From Azorinus chamasolen (taxonomy: Eukaryota; Mollusca; Bivalvia; Cardiida; Solecurtidae), in contig OY755243.1 of the NCBI GenBank assembly GCA_963576725.1, positions 72,872,106 to 72,936,105 on the forward strand: a stretch of DNA of 64,000 nucleotides. Reading direction: 5' to 3'. The notes under the pieces were generated by a model, which was given only the letters and a program-made list of their open reading frames with translations, made no database searches and was not told the origin of the DNA. Both the position numbers and the translations under genes were made by a program. Position 1 is the first letter of the stretch. The number at the start of each line of letters is the position of its first letter. Positions 9,821-20,206 of this stretch are shown here, one piece after another.

Positions 9821-10113
9821 TGCAGACAGACCAAGGCTCAGGTCCATTGCAGTATATTTAACCAGCATCTCCTTCTGAATTCTCTGAAACAAGACACAAT
9901 CATAACATATATTGAATCAAATAGTACATCTGCCTTTTGTTTAAGTAATTTCCATTGCACGCCTGTCTTCTAGTATGTAGATCTAGTGCCCTGTACTAAA
10001 ACATTCTCCAAACATTGAGTTTAATTTGGCAGAGATTTAATACCATTATTGTTTCGTACACTATGTCAATATTTGAATGCCACTGAATATCTTTTTTAAA
10101 GATATTTCTGGTT
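9821..10113 (+). repeat. Direct repeat flanking a foldback, left member
   Basis: Resembles 11,555-11,862: both start TGCAGAC(A/T)GACCAAGGCTCA, share GCAGTATATTTAACCAG, GAGTTTAATTTGGCAG and end near AAAGATATTTCT. The two are diverged (perhaps 80-90% by eye). Copy 2 counterpart: 40,454-40,744. Confidence 0.8.
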
Positions 10114-10282
10114 TCTTCTCTTTTTTTTTATTTTCTCTTACTTTTAAAATTCTATTGGTGAATTTTCTGTTTTTCCGTCAACATATGCACATTTAAAGAA
10201 TAATAAAATAGTCCTATGGTTATAGAATCATTACGCATATCTCTTAACCTAATAAAACTTCCACTACCGGATGTAACCTAAT

Positions 10283-11348
10283 AAACTTAAGGTATTTCCA
10301 GCAATGGCCGTTTGTTTACTTTCTTTCAATTTGACCTTCATATTAAACATTGATTAAATCTATATTTTTAACAATTTTTTAGCAATTATTTTAATACAGT
10401 TATTAAGTAAAGGTCCTAGTGTAGTTCATAAATGTTAAACAAAGTTTTTTAAGAATTAAATAAAAACTTTAATTTTTACCTGAAAATATGCAAAAAAGAG
10501 GTGTCATATAACTCACTTTTCCAGATATTGGGTGTTGTTTTTTTTAAAAATATCAAAAGTTTCCTTCCAAATATCTTCTTTAGTCCTCTTGGTGTATCAA
10601 TAAGTCCTTATTATATGATAAATGTTCCAATTTCACTTTTCCCAGCACCACTTTTTTCAATCATAGCAAATCATACGAGGGACATTCAGTATGTAATGGT
10701 TTATTTAAGAAACACACAAATAGATTCCGAATGTTAACCCTTTCTTGAGATCTTTTTCCAACCATTTTGAACGCAGTGCATACGAGTAGGCCTGTTCAAT
10801 GTACACTTTTAGAAATATTTATATAACCGACCTACACATATTTGGTATCAGTGTAAAGGGTAGATAGTGAATTGAACATGTATATAAAGGGATTAGCGGC
10901 CACGTGCAATGCAAGGAAAATCGAGCTACATGTAGTTTCATTACATACTGAATAGCCCTTGTATGTTTTCTATGATTGAAATATAGTGGTGTTTGGAAAA
11001 AGTTAATTTGGAACATTTATCATATAATAAGGACTTATTAATACATCAACAGGACTAAAGAAGATATTTGGAAAGATTCTTTTGAAAGAATTCTTTTTTA
11101 AAAAATCTGGAAAAGTGAGTTATATGACACCTCTTTTTTGCAGATTTTCATGTAAAAATTAATGTTTTTATTTAACTCTTAAAAAGTGTTGTTTAACATT
11201 TATGGAATACACTAGGACATTTACTTAATAATTGTATTAAAATAATTGCTGAAAAAGTGTTAAAAATATAGATTTAATCAATTTTTAATATGAAGGTCAA
11301 ATTGAATAGGGGTAAACAAATGGCCAATGATGGAATTACCTTAAGTTT
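10283..11348. mobile_element. 1.07-kb foldback element
   Basis: The arm 10,283-10,698 is an imperfect reverse complement of 10,939-11,348 around a ~240-bp spacer. Both ends carry AAACTTAAGGTA(A/T)TTCCA followed by ATGGCC-like sequence. No transposase is present. It sits between diverged direct repeats, which could be a duplicated target region or the remains of a larger composite element. Copy 2 counterpart: 40,915-41,978. The few short ORFs inside are not supported as genes. Confidence 0.75.
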
Positions 11349-11554
11349 GTGTGCATTCCCTTTATTACGTCACTACAGAAGCCCCGTGAATGGATAAAAA
11401 GCGAACTTTGCAAACAAAAAATTAAATTCTATATGCTTTAAAGTGTATATAATTCTTACGCGCAATAATTTATTCACTGTACCCCGGACGTGCTGCGGTT
11501 ATTTTCCCGCGGTCAACCAAAGACATCTTTCCAATACTGTCGTGTTGTACTGTC

Positions 11555-11862
11555 TGCAGACTGACCAAGGCTCAACCCGTTGCAGTATATTTAACCAGTA
11601 TCTCCTTCTGAATTCACTGAAAAAGACACAACCATAAAGTACATTTATATTGAATGATAAAGTACATCTGCATTATTTCCATTGCACGCCTGTCTGCTAG
11701 TATAATAACAAACAAATCTTCTTAGATCTGGTGTCCTGTACTTAAAAAATCTCCAAGCATTGAGTTTAATTTGGCAGAGATTTAATACCATTTTTGTTTT
11801 GTACATTATGTCAGTATTTGAATGCCGCTGAATATATTTGTTTTAAAGATATTTCTTGTTAT
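11555..11862 (+). repeat. Direct repeat flanking a foldback, right member
   Basis: Right-hand member of the pair described at 9,821-10,113. Copy 2 counterpart: 42,185-42,490. No gene. Confidence 0.8.
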
Positions 11863-11970
11863 TTCTGTGAGAAGCAATATGCATCAGGGGTACTACTTCA
11901 GTACTCTTTTTATATTTACGACCAATGCGCCAGCAGGGTATATAGAGGTTTGTTTTTGTCACAAAAACAG

Positions 11971-13270
11971 ATGTCTCCCCCTCCCAACCTCTTTCCAATT
12001 CACAAGTGTAATGTCTGTAACTCCAAACTTATCAGGGTCTAATTTTTAAGTCATCAGGGGCAATAACTCCAACATTGTCAGGGGGAGACAATTGAAAAGC
12101 CCCAGGTACACAAAAGCACATGCTAGTCAACATTCTTGTGAAGTTTGGTGACTCTAGTACTAGTGGTTTCAGAGATACATGTGACACAAAGTAAAGTTTC
12201 TCTTATTTTAAGTCATAAGGGGCAGTAACTCCAAAGTTATCAGGGGGAGACAATTAAAAAACCTAGATGCACAAAAACTCATGCTGGTGAACATTCCTGT
12301 GAAGTTTGGTGACTCTAGCCCTACTGGTTTCAGAGATACATGCAGCACAAAGTTTCTCTAATTTTAAGTTATCATATCAGGGGCAGTAACTCAAGAATTA
12401 TCAGGGGGGAGACAATTAAAAAACACCAGGTGCACAACAACTCATGCTGGTCAAGATTCCTGTGAAGTTTGGTGACTCTAGCCCTAGTGGTTTTAAAGAT
12501 ATGCACGACACAAAGTTTCTCTAATTTTAAGTAATCATAGCAGGGGCAATAACTCCAAAGTTATCAAGGGGAGACAATTCAAAAATCCCAGGTGCACAAC
12601 AACTCATGCTGGTCAACATTCCTGTGAAGTTTGGTGACTCTAGCCCCAGTGGTTTCAGAAATATGCACGACACTAAGTAAAGTTTGTCTAATTTTAAGTC
12701 ATCAGGGGCAGTAACTCCAAAGTTAACAGGGGGAGACAATTCAAAAAACCCAAGAGCAAAACAACTCATGCTAGTGAAAAATCCTGTGAAGTTTGGTGAC
12801 TCTAGCCCAACTGGTTTCAGAGATACGCGCGACACAAAGTTTGTATAAATTTAATTATTCATATCAGGGGCAATAACTCAAGAATTATCAGGGGGAGACA
12901 ATTCAAAAACCATAGGTGCACAACAACTCATGCTGGTGAATATTCCTGTGAAGTTTGGTGACTCTAGTACTAGCTGTTTCAGAGATACGCGCGACACAAA
13001 GTTTTTCTAATTTTAAGTCATAAGGGGCAATAACTCCGAAGTTATCATGGGGAGACAATTCAAAAACCCCAAGTGCACAACAACTCATGCTGGTGAACAT
13101 TCCTGTGAAGTTTGGTGACTCTAGCCCAACTGGTTTCAGAGATGCGTGCGACACAAGTTTGTGACGGACAGACAGACAGACAGACGGACGGACGGACGGA
13201 CGGACAGACGGACGGACAGACAGACAACTCTGGCAAAAACAATATATCTCCCCATAAATGGGGGAGACAT
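11971..13270 (+). mobile_element. Pearl/Helitron-like non-autonomous element, copy 1
   Basis: Starts ATGTCTCCCC and ends GGGGAGACAT, an inverted terminal pair. The core is about seven tandem units of ~165 bp, each with GGGGCA(A/G)TAACTC, GGGGAGACAATT, ACTCATGCTGGT, GAAGTTTGGTGACTCTAG and TTTCAGAGATA. A GACA/GACG tail lies at 13,163-13,226 and a short 3' segment AACTCTGGCAAAAA follows. A tandem core plus a tetranucleotide tail is the known architecture of bivalve pearl elements, which have been linked to Helitrons. It has no coding capacity; frames across it merely follow the repeat. Confidence 0.75.
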
Positions 13271-13416
13271 AATAAACCAAGTGCCGTCACGTGACAGATT
13301 CCATATCGTTGCGATCCGGAGTACGAGAGTCTACACTGCATTCTGAATGTAAAAGAAATAGAATAAAATGAACTTTAAACCCATGTATGACCGGTGTCCC
13401 TGAATCCATTCACGCA

Positions 13417-13604
13417 TAGGCTATTTTAATAAGTATTTTTACATAAAAGGAGCATTTACCAGAGAAAAGGAAATTTTCAGAACTGTGTAGTTTTATAAAC
13501 CATTGTGATATATACAGCATTTGCTCCATAGGAGCAAATGCTCTATTTAGCACAGTGGTTTCAAAAAGTGACTTTTACAAGGGCGTCAATATGAAGGAAT
13601 GGGT
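13417..13604 (-). mobile_element. Family B MITE, copy 1
   Basis: Carries TAGGCTATTTT at one end, GGAGCATTTACCAGAG, a hairpin ACCATTGTGAT...GCATTTGCTCC/ATAGGAGCAAATGC...CACAGTGGTTTC, then AGTGACTTTTACA and a GGGTTA end. Copy 2 counterpart: 44,220-44,410. The element abuts a family A copy. Confidence 0.7.
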
Positions 13605-13854
13605 TATAACACTTTCCTCCATATAACGTGTTTTCACGCATCTGCAAACAGAGTAGGCCCGGATCAGATGGCTCCTGTGGGAGCCGTCTGATCAGAGTCT
13701 GCTCTGTTTGTTAATCGAATTTGATAGATCTGTTTCTATACCTTCTAAAATGGCTGCAATGTTCCACCTTCCATATTTCATTAAAACTATTATGTCCATG
13801 AATATCCAGTAGGTAATTAAATTTGTAATAAATATAGAACACGGAAAGGGTTAA
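13604..13854 (+). mobile_element. Family A MITE, copy 1
   Basis: Runs from TTATAACACTTTCC to CGGAAAGGGTTAA with a central hairpin at about 13,644-13,711 (GCAAACAGAGTA, GGATCAGATGGCTCC, GGAGCCGTCTGATC, GCTCTGTTTG). The 5' end overlaps the 3' TTA of the neighbouring family B copy. Copy 2 counterpart: 44,409-44,659. Confidence 0.75.
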
Positions 13855-14389
13855 ACAGGCCAGATACTAAGTGTGTAAACGCCGATTAGACGGGTTCCTG
13901 AAAGAGCCCTCTGATCAGGGTCTGCATTGTTTGCTGAACTCCCCATATACATGACAATGACTTATACTAGCAAATATTCTATTTGCTGTGTCCCCTCATC
14001 ATGAGAAATATATTTGTTCCAACATAAGATCTGAACGTGATATATGGAATCGGTAAACTTTTTAACAGATTGTGTCTACTTCGACTTTGCCAGCCGGTAA
14101 TCAAATTAGTCTACGTCAAGGCATTTACTGCATAATGTACTGTGCGGTTGAGGACTACATATCGAGTTGAACGCATACCGAGTAGCCTATAAAGGAAAAC
14201 TAAAAGGTAGTAGATCTACATTTTAACTTGACCGTATTTTATATTACTTCAATTTAACATACTTATAATTGTGCAACCAGTCTACTGACATTTTTATTAC
14301 CTTTGCAAAACACTGGCGCCTCATTAGAAGTCGGACAGTTTGACAGTTTATTATTTTATTTTATTTATTTACTTTTATTATTTTAAATA
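13855..14389. other. Intergenic DNA with hairpin remnant
   Basis: A degenerate family A hairpin is visible at about 13,878-13,928 (GATTAGACGGGTTCC, then AGCCCTCTGATCAGGG). The rest is AT-rich with an ATTTT-rich run at 14,350-14,385. No gene is seen. Copy 2 counterpart: about 44,660-45,194. Confidence 0.7.
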
Positions 14390-14618
14390 TTAACCATTTC
14401 CCTCATATTGCTGACTTTTGACAACTCTGTAAAAGTCACGTTGTGAAGCCATTGCGATAAATAGAGCATTTGCTCCTATAGGAGCAAATGCTCTAATTAT
14501 CACAATGGTTTCAAACTCCACAATTCTAATCATTTCATTTTCTCTAGTTAATGCTCCTTTTCGGTAGATGTATTCAAAGATGTTATATCTAAAAATAGCC
14601 TATGAGGGAATTGGTTAA
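14390..14618 (+). mobile_element. Family B MITE, full length
   Basis: TTAACCATTTCCCTCATATTG at one end and CCTATGAGGGAATTGGTTAA at the other, with the central hairpin at about 14,445-14,512 centred on TTGCTCCTATAGGAGCAA. TTAA at both ends is consistent with a TTAA target duplication. Copy 2 counterpart: 45,195-45,423. Confidence 0.8.
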
Positions 14619-14914
14619 AGGTGAAAATCGACCTTTGAGCATTGAATCATATGACAATGTTTGCAGACGACAATTGCCATGTTAAGGATTAATCGGTTTG
14701 GATCGCATTAAGTTCCTAAATTTTAATCTTCTTTAAAATGTCGTCTGCATAACATTGCTTTCTGGTGTAATCTTGATAAGTAACTTGACGTCCCTTCAGG
14801 ACCCAAGCTGTTTGACAAAACTTGCTCGAATCGGAAGGAATCAAGATCCAAATTGAGCTTACATTATTTTTTTCACAGTGAAATCTGGGTTAAGCCATGT
14901 CCGCTGCATATACA
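14619..14914. other. No recognisable feature
   Basis: A loose inverted pair (TGCAGACGACAATTG near 14,662 and AATGTCGTCTGCATA near 14,737) suggests an eroded element. No ORF. Copy 2 counterpart: about 45,424-45,718. Confidence 0.6.
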
Positions 14915-15122
14915 TACAGTAAAACCTCCCTATAACGACCACTAAATTACATCAAGTATTTTGTGTTAAAGGCAGGTGGATGCTTAAAGCAAGGTGAAAG
15001 TAAAACAGAACGCTCCCATAGGAGCATTCTGTTTTACATTCACCTTGCTTTAAGCAACCACCTGCCTAAATTACCAATTAAGTAACACAATTTAGTGGTC
15101 GTTATAGAGAGGTTTTACTGTA
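14915..15122 (+). mobile_element. Family C pogo/Tc1-mariner-type MITE
   Basis: Ends are TACAGTAAAACCTCCCTATA and the matching reverse complement closing GGTTTTACTGTA, bordered by TA on both sides. Nearly the whole 208 bp folds on itself; the apex is ACGCTCCCATAGGAGCATT. CAGT-start termini with TA duplication fit the pogo/Tigger branch of Tc1/mariner, though no transposase is present. Copy 2 counterpart: 45,719-45,926, with apex GGAGCGTTCT, a compensating base that restores pairing. Confidence 0.8.
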
Positions 15123-15281
15123 TATACATATTGACCTTTTGTAAATGAAATGGAACACCGGAATGAAGCTTGACGTTACATATCGACTGCAAACAATTCA
15201 AATGACATGGAAGTGCAATGTTCTTGTTAAGCTTTCTGTGTTGATTCGTGAATATTTATACAAACCCCGCCAATCAATTTT

Positions 15282-15556
15282 ACTCTTTCCTTGCAAATAT
15301 TGCCGTCTGCAAAACTTGTCGTCTGCTGCAAATTTCGTTTATTTCTCCTCTTTTCTTTCAGAAATATTACCACAGTAACAAACAGTCTGGATCCTGATGA
15401 GACATTGCGTAACTCGGCGTCTAACCAGGATCTAAACTGGATCCGAGGTTATAACGGTTTTTGATTGAGTCTGATCTCAGACTCTGAAGTTTTATAACCT
15501 TGGACCGAGGTTGCATTAGTAATCACAGATGAGACACTGGCAGCAAAAACGTCAAC
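15282..15556 (+). mobile_element. Degenerate family D element with internal inverted repeat
   Basis: Shares with family D the CTTTCCTTGCAAATATTGCCGTC-type start, a GTCGTCTGCTGCAAATTT block, AACAAACAGTCTGGATCCTG and a CACTGGCAGCAAAAACGTCAA end. An additional inverted repeat (GAGGTTATAACGG near 15,441 and TTATAACCTTGGACCGAG near 15,491) enlarges the hairpin. Copy 2 counterpart: about 46,086-46,360. Confidence 0.55.
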
Positions 15557-15837
15557 ACATATAGTATCAGATGTATAAAAATAAGGGATTTTACTGAATA
15601 TGGCATAAAGAAAAAAACATCTATAAACTATAAGCAAATCTCTGATCTGGATCTACTCTGTTGTCGAATGTGTAAAAAGGTGGTGTTATGACAAAAGAGG
15701 TTACCAAATATGACCTGCATCACGGGGGTAACAGTAGATGTGTATACATTTGTAGATCCAGATCAGAAACTGAATTTTCACACAGTGTCTGATCAATGTG
15801 TGTTTTCAACAGTAGGGGCAAATACCAGCGATTCTAG

Positions 15838-17373
15838 CACGTGGCGGTTTATCGTTGTCTATGCATGGCGGCAAGTCTTACACGTGGCGGCTGATTGTCG
15901 TCAATGCGTGGCGGCTAGTATTGGTCTACACGTGGCGGTTTATCGTTGTCTATACATGGCGGCGAGTCTTGGTCAAGACGCGTGGCGGCTAACTATCGTC
16001 AATTATTGATGCGTAGCGACTAGCCTTGATCTACACGTGCCGGCTGATCGTAGTCTGCACATGGCAGCTGATCGTGGTCTACACGTGGCTGCTGATCGTG
16101 GTCTACACGTGTCAAATCGTCGTCAACGCGTGAGGAATATTGTTGGTCTACACGCGGCTGATCTTGGTCTACACGTGACGACTGATCTTGATCAACACGT
16201 GGCAGCTGCTCATGGTCTTTACGTGGCGGCTGATCGTCATCTATGCATGGCGGTTGGTTTTGGTCTACACGTGACGACTGGTCTTGGTTTACACGTGGTA
16301 GCTGATCTTGGTTTGCACGTAGCGGCTGATATTGGTCTATCCATGGCGACTGATCGTCGTCTACGTGTGGCAACTGTTTGTCGTCAACGCGTGGCGGATG
16401 GTCTTGGTGTACACGTGGCTGCTTATCGTCGTCTACACGTGAGGGTTGGTCTTAGTCTACACGTAGCGACTGATTTTGGTCTATACGTGGCGGCTGATCT
16501 TGGTCTACACGTAGCGACTGATCTTGGTCTACAAGTAGCGATTGAACTTGGTCTATGTGTGGCGACTTATCGTCATCTACGTGTAGTGGCTGATCGTCTA
16601 CCCCTAAATCCCGTGCACAGCGAGGCGCCAAGGTTATCAGTGGCATTCCTTCTAAAATGCCTCTCGTAGTATGGGTTACACGTGGTAGCTGATATGCGTG
16701 GCTGTTGGTCTTGGTCTACACGTAGCGACTGATAGTCGTCTACGCGTCGAGGTTTCTGATTCGTCTACACGTGGCGAATGATCGTAGTCTATTCGTGGCG
16801 GCTGGTTTTGTTCTACACATGGTAGCTGATATTGGTCTACGCGTAGCGGCTGGTCGTGATATATGCATGTCCACTGGTCTTGGTCTCCGCGTGGAGACTG
16901 ATTGTGGTACACGCATGGCGACTGATGGTCGTCCAACGTGTCGGCTGTTTTTGGTCTACACGTGGTGGCTGAATTTTTTCTACACGTAGCTGCTGATCTT
17001 GGTCAATACATTCCTGATTGTGGTCTACACTTAGCGATTGATCATGTTCTACACGTAGCGATTGATCATGAGCTACACGTAGCGATTGATCATGTTCAAC
17101 ACGTGGCGATAGATAATGATCTACACGTAGCGATTGATCATGATCTACACGTGGCGATTGATCATGATCTACACGTGGCGATTGATCATGATCCACACTT
17201 AGCGATTAATCATGTTCTACACGTAGCGATTGATCATGATCTACACCTGGCGGTTGATCATGATCTACACGTGGCGGTTGATCATGATCTACACGTGGCG
17301 GTTGATCATGTTATACACGTGGCGATTGATCATGATCCACAGGTGATGGTTGATCATTGTATACACATGGCGT
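15838..17373 (+). repeat. 24-bp minisatellite rich in CACGTG, copy 1
   Basis: Tandem 24-bp units of the form GATCNTGNTCTACACGT(A/G)GCGN. The first part (to 16,600) is heterogeneous, a non-repetitive island lies at 16,600-16,675, and 17,016-17,373 is nearly homogeneous (about 15 units). Because 24 is a multiple of three, long frames stay open on both strands (for example 16,037-16,669 and 16,938-17,378 plus, and 16,837-17,196 minus) reading as eight-residue repeats such as DHDLHVAI or its antisense DHDQSPRV-like form. There is no start context, signal or domain to support a real protein. Confidence 0.9.
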
Positions 17374-17379
17374 CTTAGC

Positions 17380-17452
17380 ATACCTTACACTACCTACAAG
17401 TTACTGTACGACCTTACACTACCTACAAGTTACTGTACGACCATTCACGCGT
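17380..17452 (+). repeat. 31-bp tandem duplication (copy 1 only)
   Basis: CTTACACTACCTACAAGTTA followed by CTGTACGAC occurs twice head to tail here; copy 2 has it once at about 48,168-48,196. A small indel marker between the two 20-kb copies. Confidence 0.85.
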
Positions 17453-17492
17453 AACCTCCTATCCCGCTATTCTCGAGCTAACTCTCAGTTGC

Positions 17493-17553
17493 ACACAGGT
17501 TGGATCCAGATGAGACGCCGAGTAATTTGGCGTCTCGTCAGGATCCAATCTCT
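17493..17553. repeat. Family D/E hairpin core
   Basis: GTTGGATCCAGATGAGACGC, GAGTAATTTGGC, GTCTCGTCAGGATCCAA forms an imperfect stem of about 25 bp. The usual element ends are not recognisable. Copy 2 counterpart: about 48,252-48,312. Confidence 0.6.
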
Positions 17554-17636
17554 TTGCCCATCGGGCAGTAGTTTCTAAAAAACGTGAATCCAGTCGGAAA
17601 GAGTTCAATTCGCCCCAAATAAAGGATTTTTCACGC

Positions 17637-17723
17637 CTTTGTAAGCAGAGTAGACCCAGATCAGACGGCTCCTATCGGCTCCTATAGGAGCCGTCTGATC
17701 ACGGTCCGCTCTGTTTGCCTATA
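17637..17723. repeat. Family A hairpin with duplicated apex
   Basis: The stem GTAAGCAGAGTAGACCCAGA/TCAGACGGCTCC is followed by a second GGCTCCTATAGGAGCC, so the apex region reads GGCTCCTATC-GGCTCCTATA-GGAGCC: a 10-bp duplication of the left apex arm. The right stem GTCTGATC...GCTCTGTTTGC is normal. The same state is seen in copy 2 at about 48,397-48,480. Confidence 0.75.
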
Positions 17724-18077
17724 GGTGTGACTTATCAGTTTTTGCCAAATTAGAAAAAAAAGTGTTCATGTACCATTATACAAAATCAGCTAATAAATAT
17801 TCATGACATGGATATTGAAGAGTTTAAAGGTCGATTAGTCAATATTTCTACCGCCAAGAGTTATGATCAATACTCTCTTCAATGACTTAAGCAAAGTCGA
17901 ATTGCAATGCTCCAATTATTTATAACAATTGCGTCGAGCTGAATGCAAGACACTGACTATGCAATATTTTTCTTCAGTGACATGTATAGACTAGGGCTCA
18001 GTCTTATTCTAAATCGTACGAGTGGCATTATCGCAAATTATAACCAGGGCTAAAATGGAGTACAATTCGAAGGCTAA

Positions 18078-18166
18078 GAGGGAGCCTTGATAAATAGAGC
18101 ATTTGCTCCTATAGGAGCCCTGATTATACAACTTCAAATGTTCTATTTATCACAATGGTTCCAAAC
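18078..18166. repeat. Family B hairpin interrupted just after its apex
   Basis: The left arm TAAATAGAGCATTTGCTCC and apex TATAGGAGC are normal, then about 17 unrelated bases (starting CCTGATTATAC) precede the rest of the right arm (AAATGTTCTATTTATCACAA). Copy 2 counterpart: about 48,840-48,928. Confidence 0.65.
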
Positions 18167-18330
18167 TACACAATTCTTAATTTTCCCTCGGTGCCTACAT
18201 TACATTTGGGTTCAGCTCTACGCTCCTAACATGGGTGCATAAATGGGTACATAAAATAGGTACATGTTTGCACAAGTGCCCATATCGAGAGGTATACGTC
18301 GGCACTATAAGCATAAGACTATTGTGTTAT

Positions 18331-18514
18331 TTAAACCACAGGGGCCATTTCGTGTGTCTACATGGTCTAAAAGGTAAAAAAAAAAAAAATTGGGTCGATT
18401 TAGTGCTATATTATATACAGTATATAATATAGCACTAAATCGACCCCAATTTTTTTGACCTTCTAGACCATGTAGATCCACGAAATGCCCCCCCCCCCCT
18501 CCTTTGTGATTTAA
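18331..18514. mobile_element. ~184-bp foldback element
   Basis: Two ~85-bp arms mirror each other almost perfectly around TATACAGTATATA at 18,416-18,428: GGTCTACATGGTCTA-type outer stem, an A-run, then GTCGATTTAGTGCTATATTA. The outer ends extend into TTTAAACCACA and TTGTGATTTAAA. A poly-C run of about 13 follows the right arm. No protein. Copy 2 counterpart: 49,083-49,266. Confidence 0.8.
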
Positions 18515-18728
18515 ACCCTTTACCTGACAGAAACACATTTTTACACATTTGCAAACAGAGAAGATCCAGATTAGACGGCTCCGGTAGGGTCTGTTCTGTT
18601 TGCTTCTGATATAATGTATGCATTGTTGTACAATGACTGCCATGTTAAAACATGGTCATTATTAAAATTCAGCTAACAAATAAACAGTTTTTCAATTGTT
18701 TCATGATAATTAATCAGGTAAAAGGTTA
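18511..18728 (+). mobile_element. Family A MITE with shortened hairpin
   Basis: TTAAACCCTTTACCTGACAG to CAGGTAAAAGGTTAA; its ends differ from the family norm (CCTTTACCTGA) but match each other. The hairpin right arm has lost the GTCTGATC segment. It shares its 3' TTAA with the next element. Copy 2 counterpart: 49,262-49,480. Confidence 0.75.
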
Positions 18729-18951
18729 ACCCATTAATTCATAGGTTATTTTTAGATTCAACCTCTTTGAATAAATTTTTAAATAAATCTACCGAAAAGG
18801 AGCATTTACTAGAGGAAATACTTTTTTTCTTTTTTTTTTTTTAAATGTGTAGTGTAGAAACCATTGTGATAAATTGAGCAAATGCTCTATTTATAACAAT
18901 GGTTTCAGAAAGTGACTTTTACAGAGTCGTCAATATGAGGTAATGGGTTAA
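18725..18951 (-). mobile_element. Family B MITE sharing a TTAA with its neighbour
   Basis: TTAACCCATTAATTCATAGG to AATATGAGGTAATGGGTTAA, with a hairpin whose apex (CTCCTATAGGAG) has been deleted so that GAGCAAATGCTC is the new tip. Copy 2 counterpart: 49,477-49,704. Confidence 0.75.
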
Positions 18952-19044
18952 AAGCAACGCCAAACACGTGGGCTAATTTTGTCAATATTTAAGTACCTTT
19001 GTTCCATTTCCTTTGATTATAAGTTTAACCCCATTTCCTTCATA

Positions 19045-19163
19045 AGTAAACCCTCTCTATAACGGCCACTAAATTACATCAAATACTTTGTGTTAAAGGC
19101 AGCTGCCCTAAATACCAATTAATTGACACAATTTAGTGGCCGTTATAGAGAGGTTTTACTGTA
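19045..19163 (+). mobile_element. Family C MITE lacking the central hairpin
   Basis: The outer arms AAACCCTCTCTATAACGGCC and its reverse complement are present, but the inner arm and apex are missing: AGGCAGCTGCCCTAAATACC joins the two sides. Only ~119 bp against ~208 bp for a full copy. Copy 2 counterpart: 49,798-49,915. Confidence 0.8.
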
Positions 19164-19372
19164 TCAACGCATTGTAACGCATCTGCAGAGTATACCCAGA
19201 TCAGATGGTTCCTATTTATTAAATTATGCCAAAGCAGAAACTGTATAATCATATCTATATTATTCAATAAATAAACAGAGCAGACCCTGTTCAGACAGCT
19301 CCTATATGAGCCATCTGATCTGGGTCTACTCTGATTGCAAAGGTGTAGAAAGGTATATATACATGGAGGAAA

Positions 19373-19755
19373 TGGTAACCATCTCCTTCATATATAAACG
19401 CATTGCAAACAGAGAAGACCCAGATCAGACGGCTCACACCTAAAGGAGCCGTCTGATCAGGGTCTGCTATAGATACTGTTTATATTTCTGTTTGTAAAAT
19501 ATTTTGTATGAAATGCTTCTGTTAGAGGGCCCTGGGGTAGATTAGTCTGTTGACTAACCGGGTAACCCTCTCTAAATAAAGTATTTCGTTCATTTCATTC
19601 ATTCATTTGTTTGTTAATGGAATTTGAAAGACCTGTTTCTTACTTTCTTAAATAGCTACAAATTCCCACTTTTCATATTTCATTATAACTATTTTGTCCA
19701 TGAATATTCAGTAGGTATTGAAATTTGGAATAAATATAGAACAGGAAACGGGTTA
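19373..19755 (+). mobile_element. Family A MITE interrupted by a retroposon tail
   Basis: The hairpin at about 19,408-19,472 and the 3' half with CAGGAAACGGGTTA belong to family A. Between them lies a ~140-bp insert (about 19,473-19,615) that ends AATAAAGTATTTCGTTC followed by ATTC repeats. A polyadenylation-type AATAAA next to a short tandem tail is typical of the 3' end of a non-LTR retroposon. Copy 2 counterpart: about 50,140-50,508. Confidence 0.6.
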
Positions 19756-19991
19756 TAGAATAAATACGGCTGCATAATGCTGGTTGCAGCTTAATGCAGA
19801 TCGAAAGCGATGCAGATAACGCTTGTGTATGGGAGCTGCTTTTTTTTTTTATAAAATTAGGCTGTGACAGAAACTTCAGATTTATGGCTATATTATTACA
19901 TAAACAAACAGAGAAGATCCTGATTAGACAGATCCTTCATGAGCTATCTGATCCGGGTCTACTCTATTTACAAAAGCGTAAAAGACGTGAT

Positions 19992-20206
19992 TTAACCCTT
20001 TCGCTGCCAAACTCTGTCGTCTGCTAACTTTGTCGTCTGCTACAAATTTTCATTTTATTGATTTTCTTCATTTTTGTTTCAAAAACATAGTAACAGTAAC
20101 AAACAGTTTGGATCCTGATGAGACGCCGAGTTACTCGGCGTCTCATCTGGATCCAAACAGTTTGCATAGGTAATCACAGATCCGGCATTGGCAGCGAAAG
20201 GGTCAA
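19992..20206 (+). mobile_element. Family D element, copy 1, with intact hairpin
   Basis: TTAACCCTTTCGCTGCCAAA at the start and TTGGCAGCGAAAGGGTCAA at the end; GTCGTCTGC occurs twice near the 5' end. The central hairpin at about 20,098-20,163 has AACAGTTTGGATCCTGATGA, GACGCCGAGTTACTCGGCGTC and the mirrored arm. Ends beginning CCCTTTCG beside TTAA fit a TTAA-targeting family. Confidence 0.75.

Noticed and set aside
10501..10737. 78-residue frame within the 1.07-kb foldback
   Set aside because: AT-rich, no motif, and broken in the second 20-kb copy by a small T-run difference.
12040..13270. Regularly spaced repeats that could be read as a CRISPR array
   Set aside because: Adjacent ~165-bp units are similar over their full length with no unique spacers; the ends and tetranucleotide tail fit a pearl-type element, and the DNA is eukaryotic in character.
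16037..16669. Open frame of 210 residues of LHVAAD-type repeats (and 46,841-47,476)
   Set aside because: It is created by the 24-bp minisatellite; frames are open on both strands and there is no domain, signal or conserved start.
16938..17378. Open frame of DHDLHVAI repeats (and 47,745-48,161)
   Set aside because: Same cause: tandem units of 24 bp in a stop-free frame.
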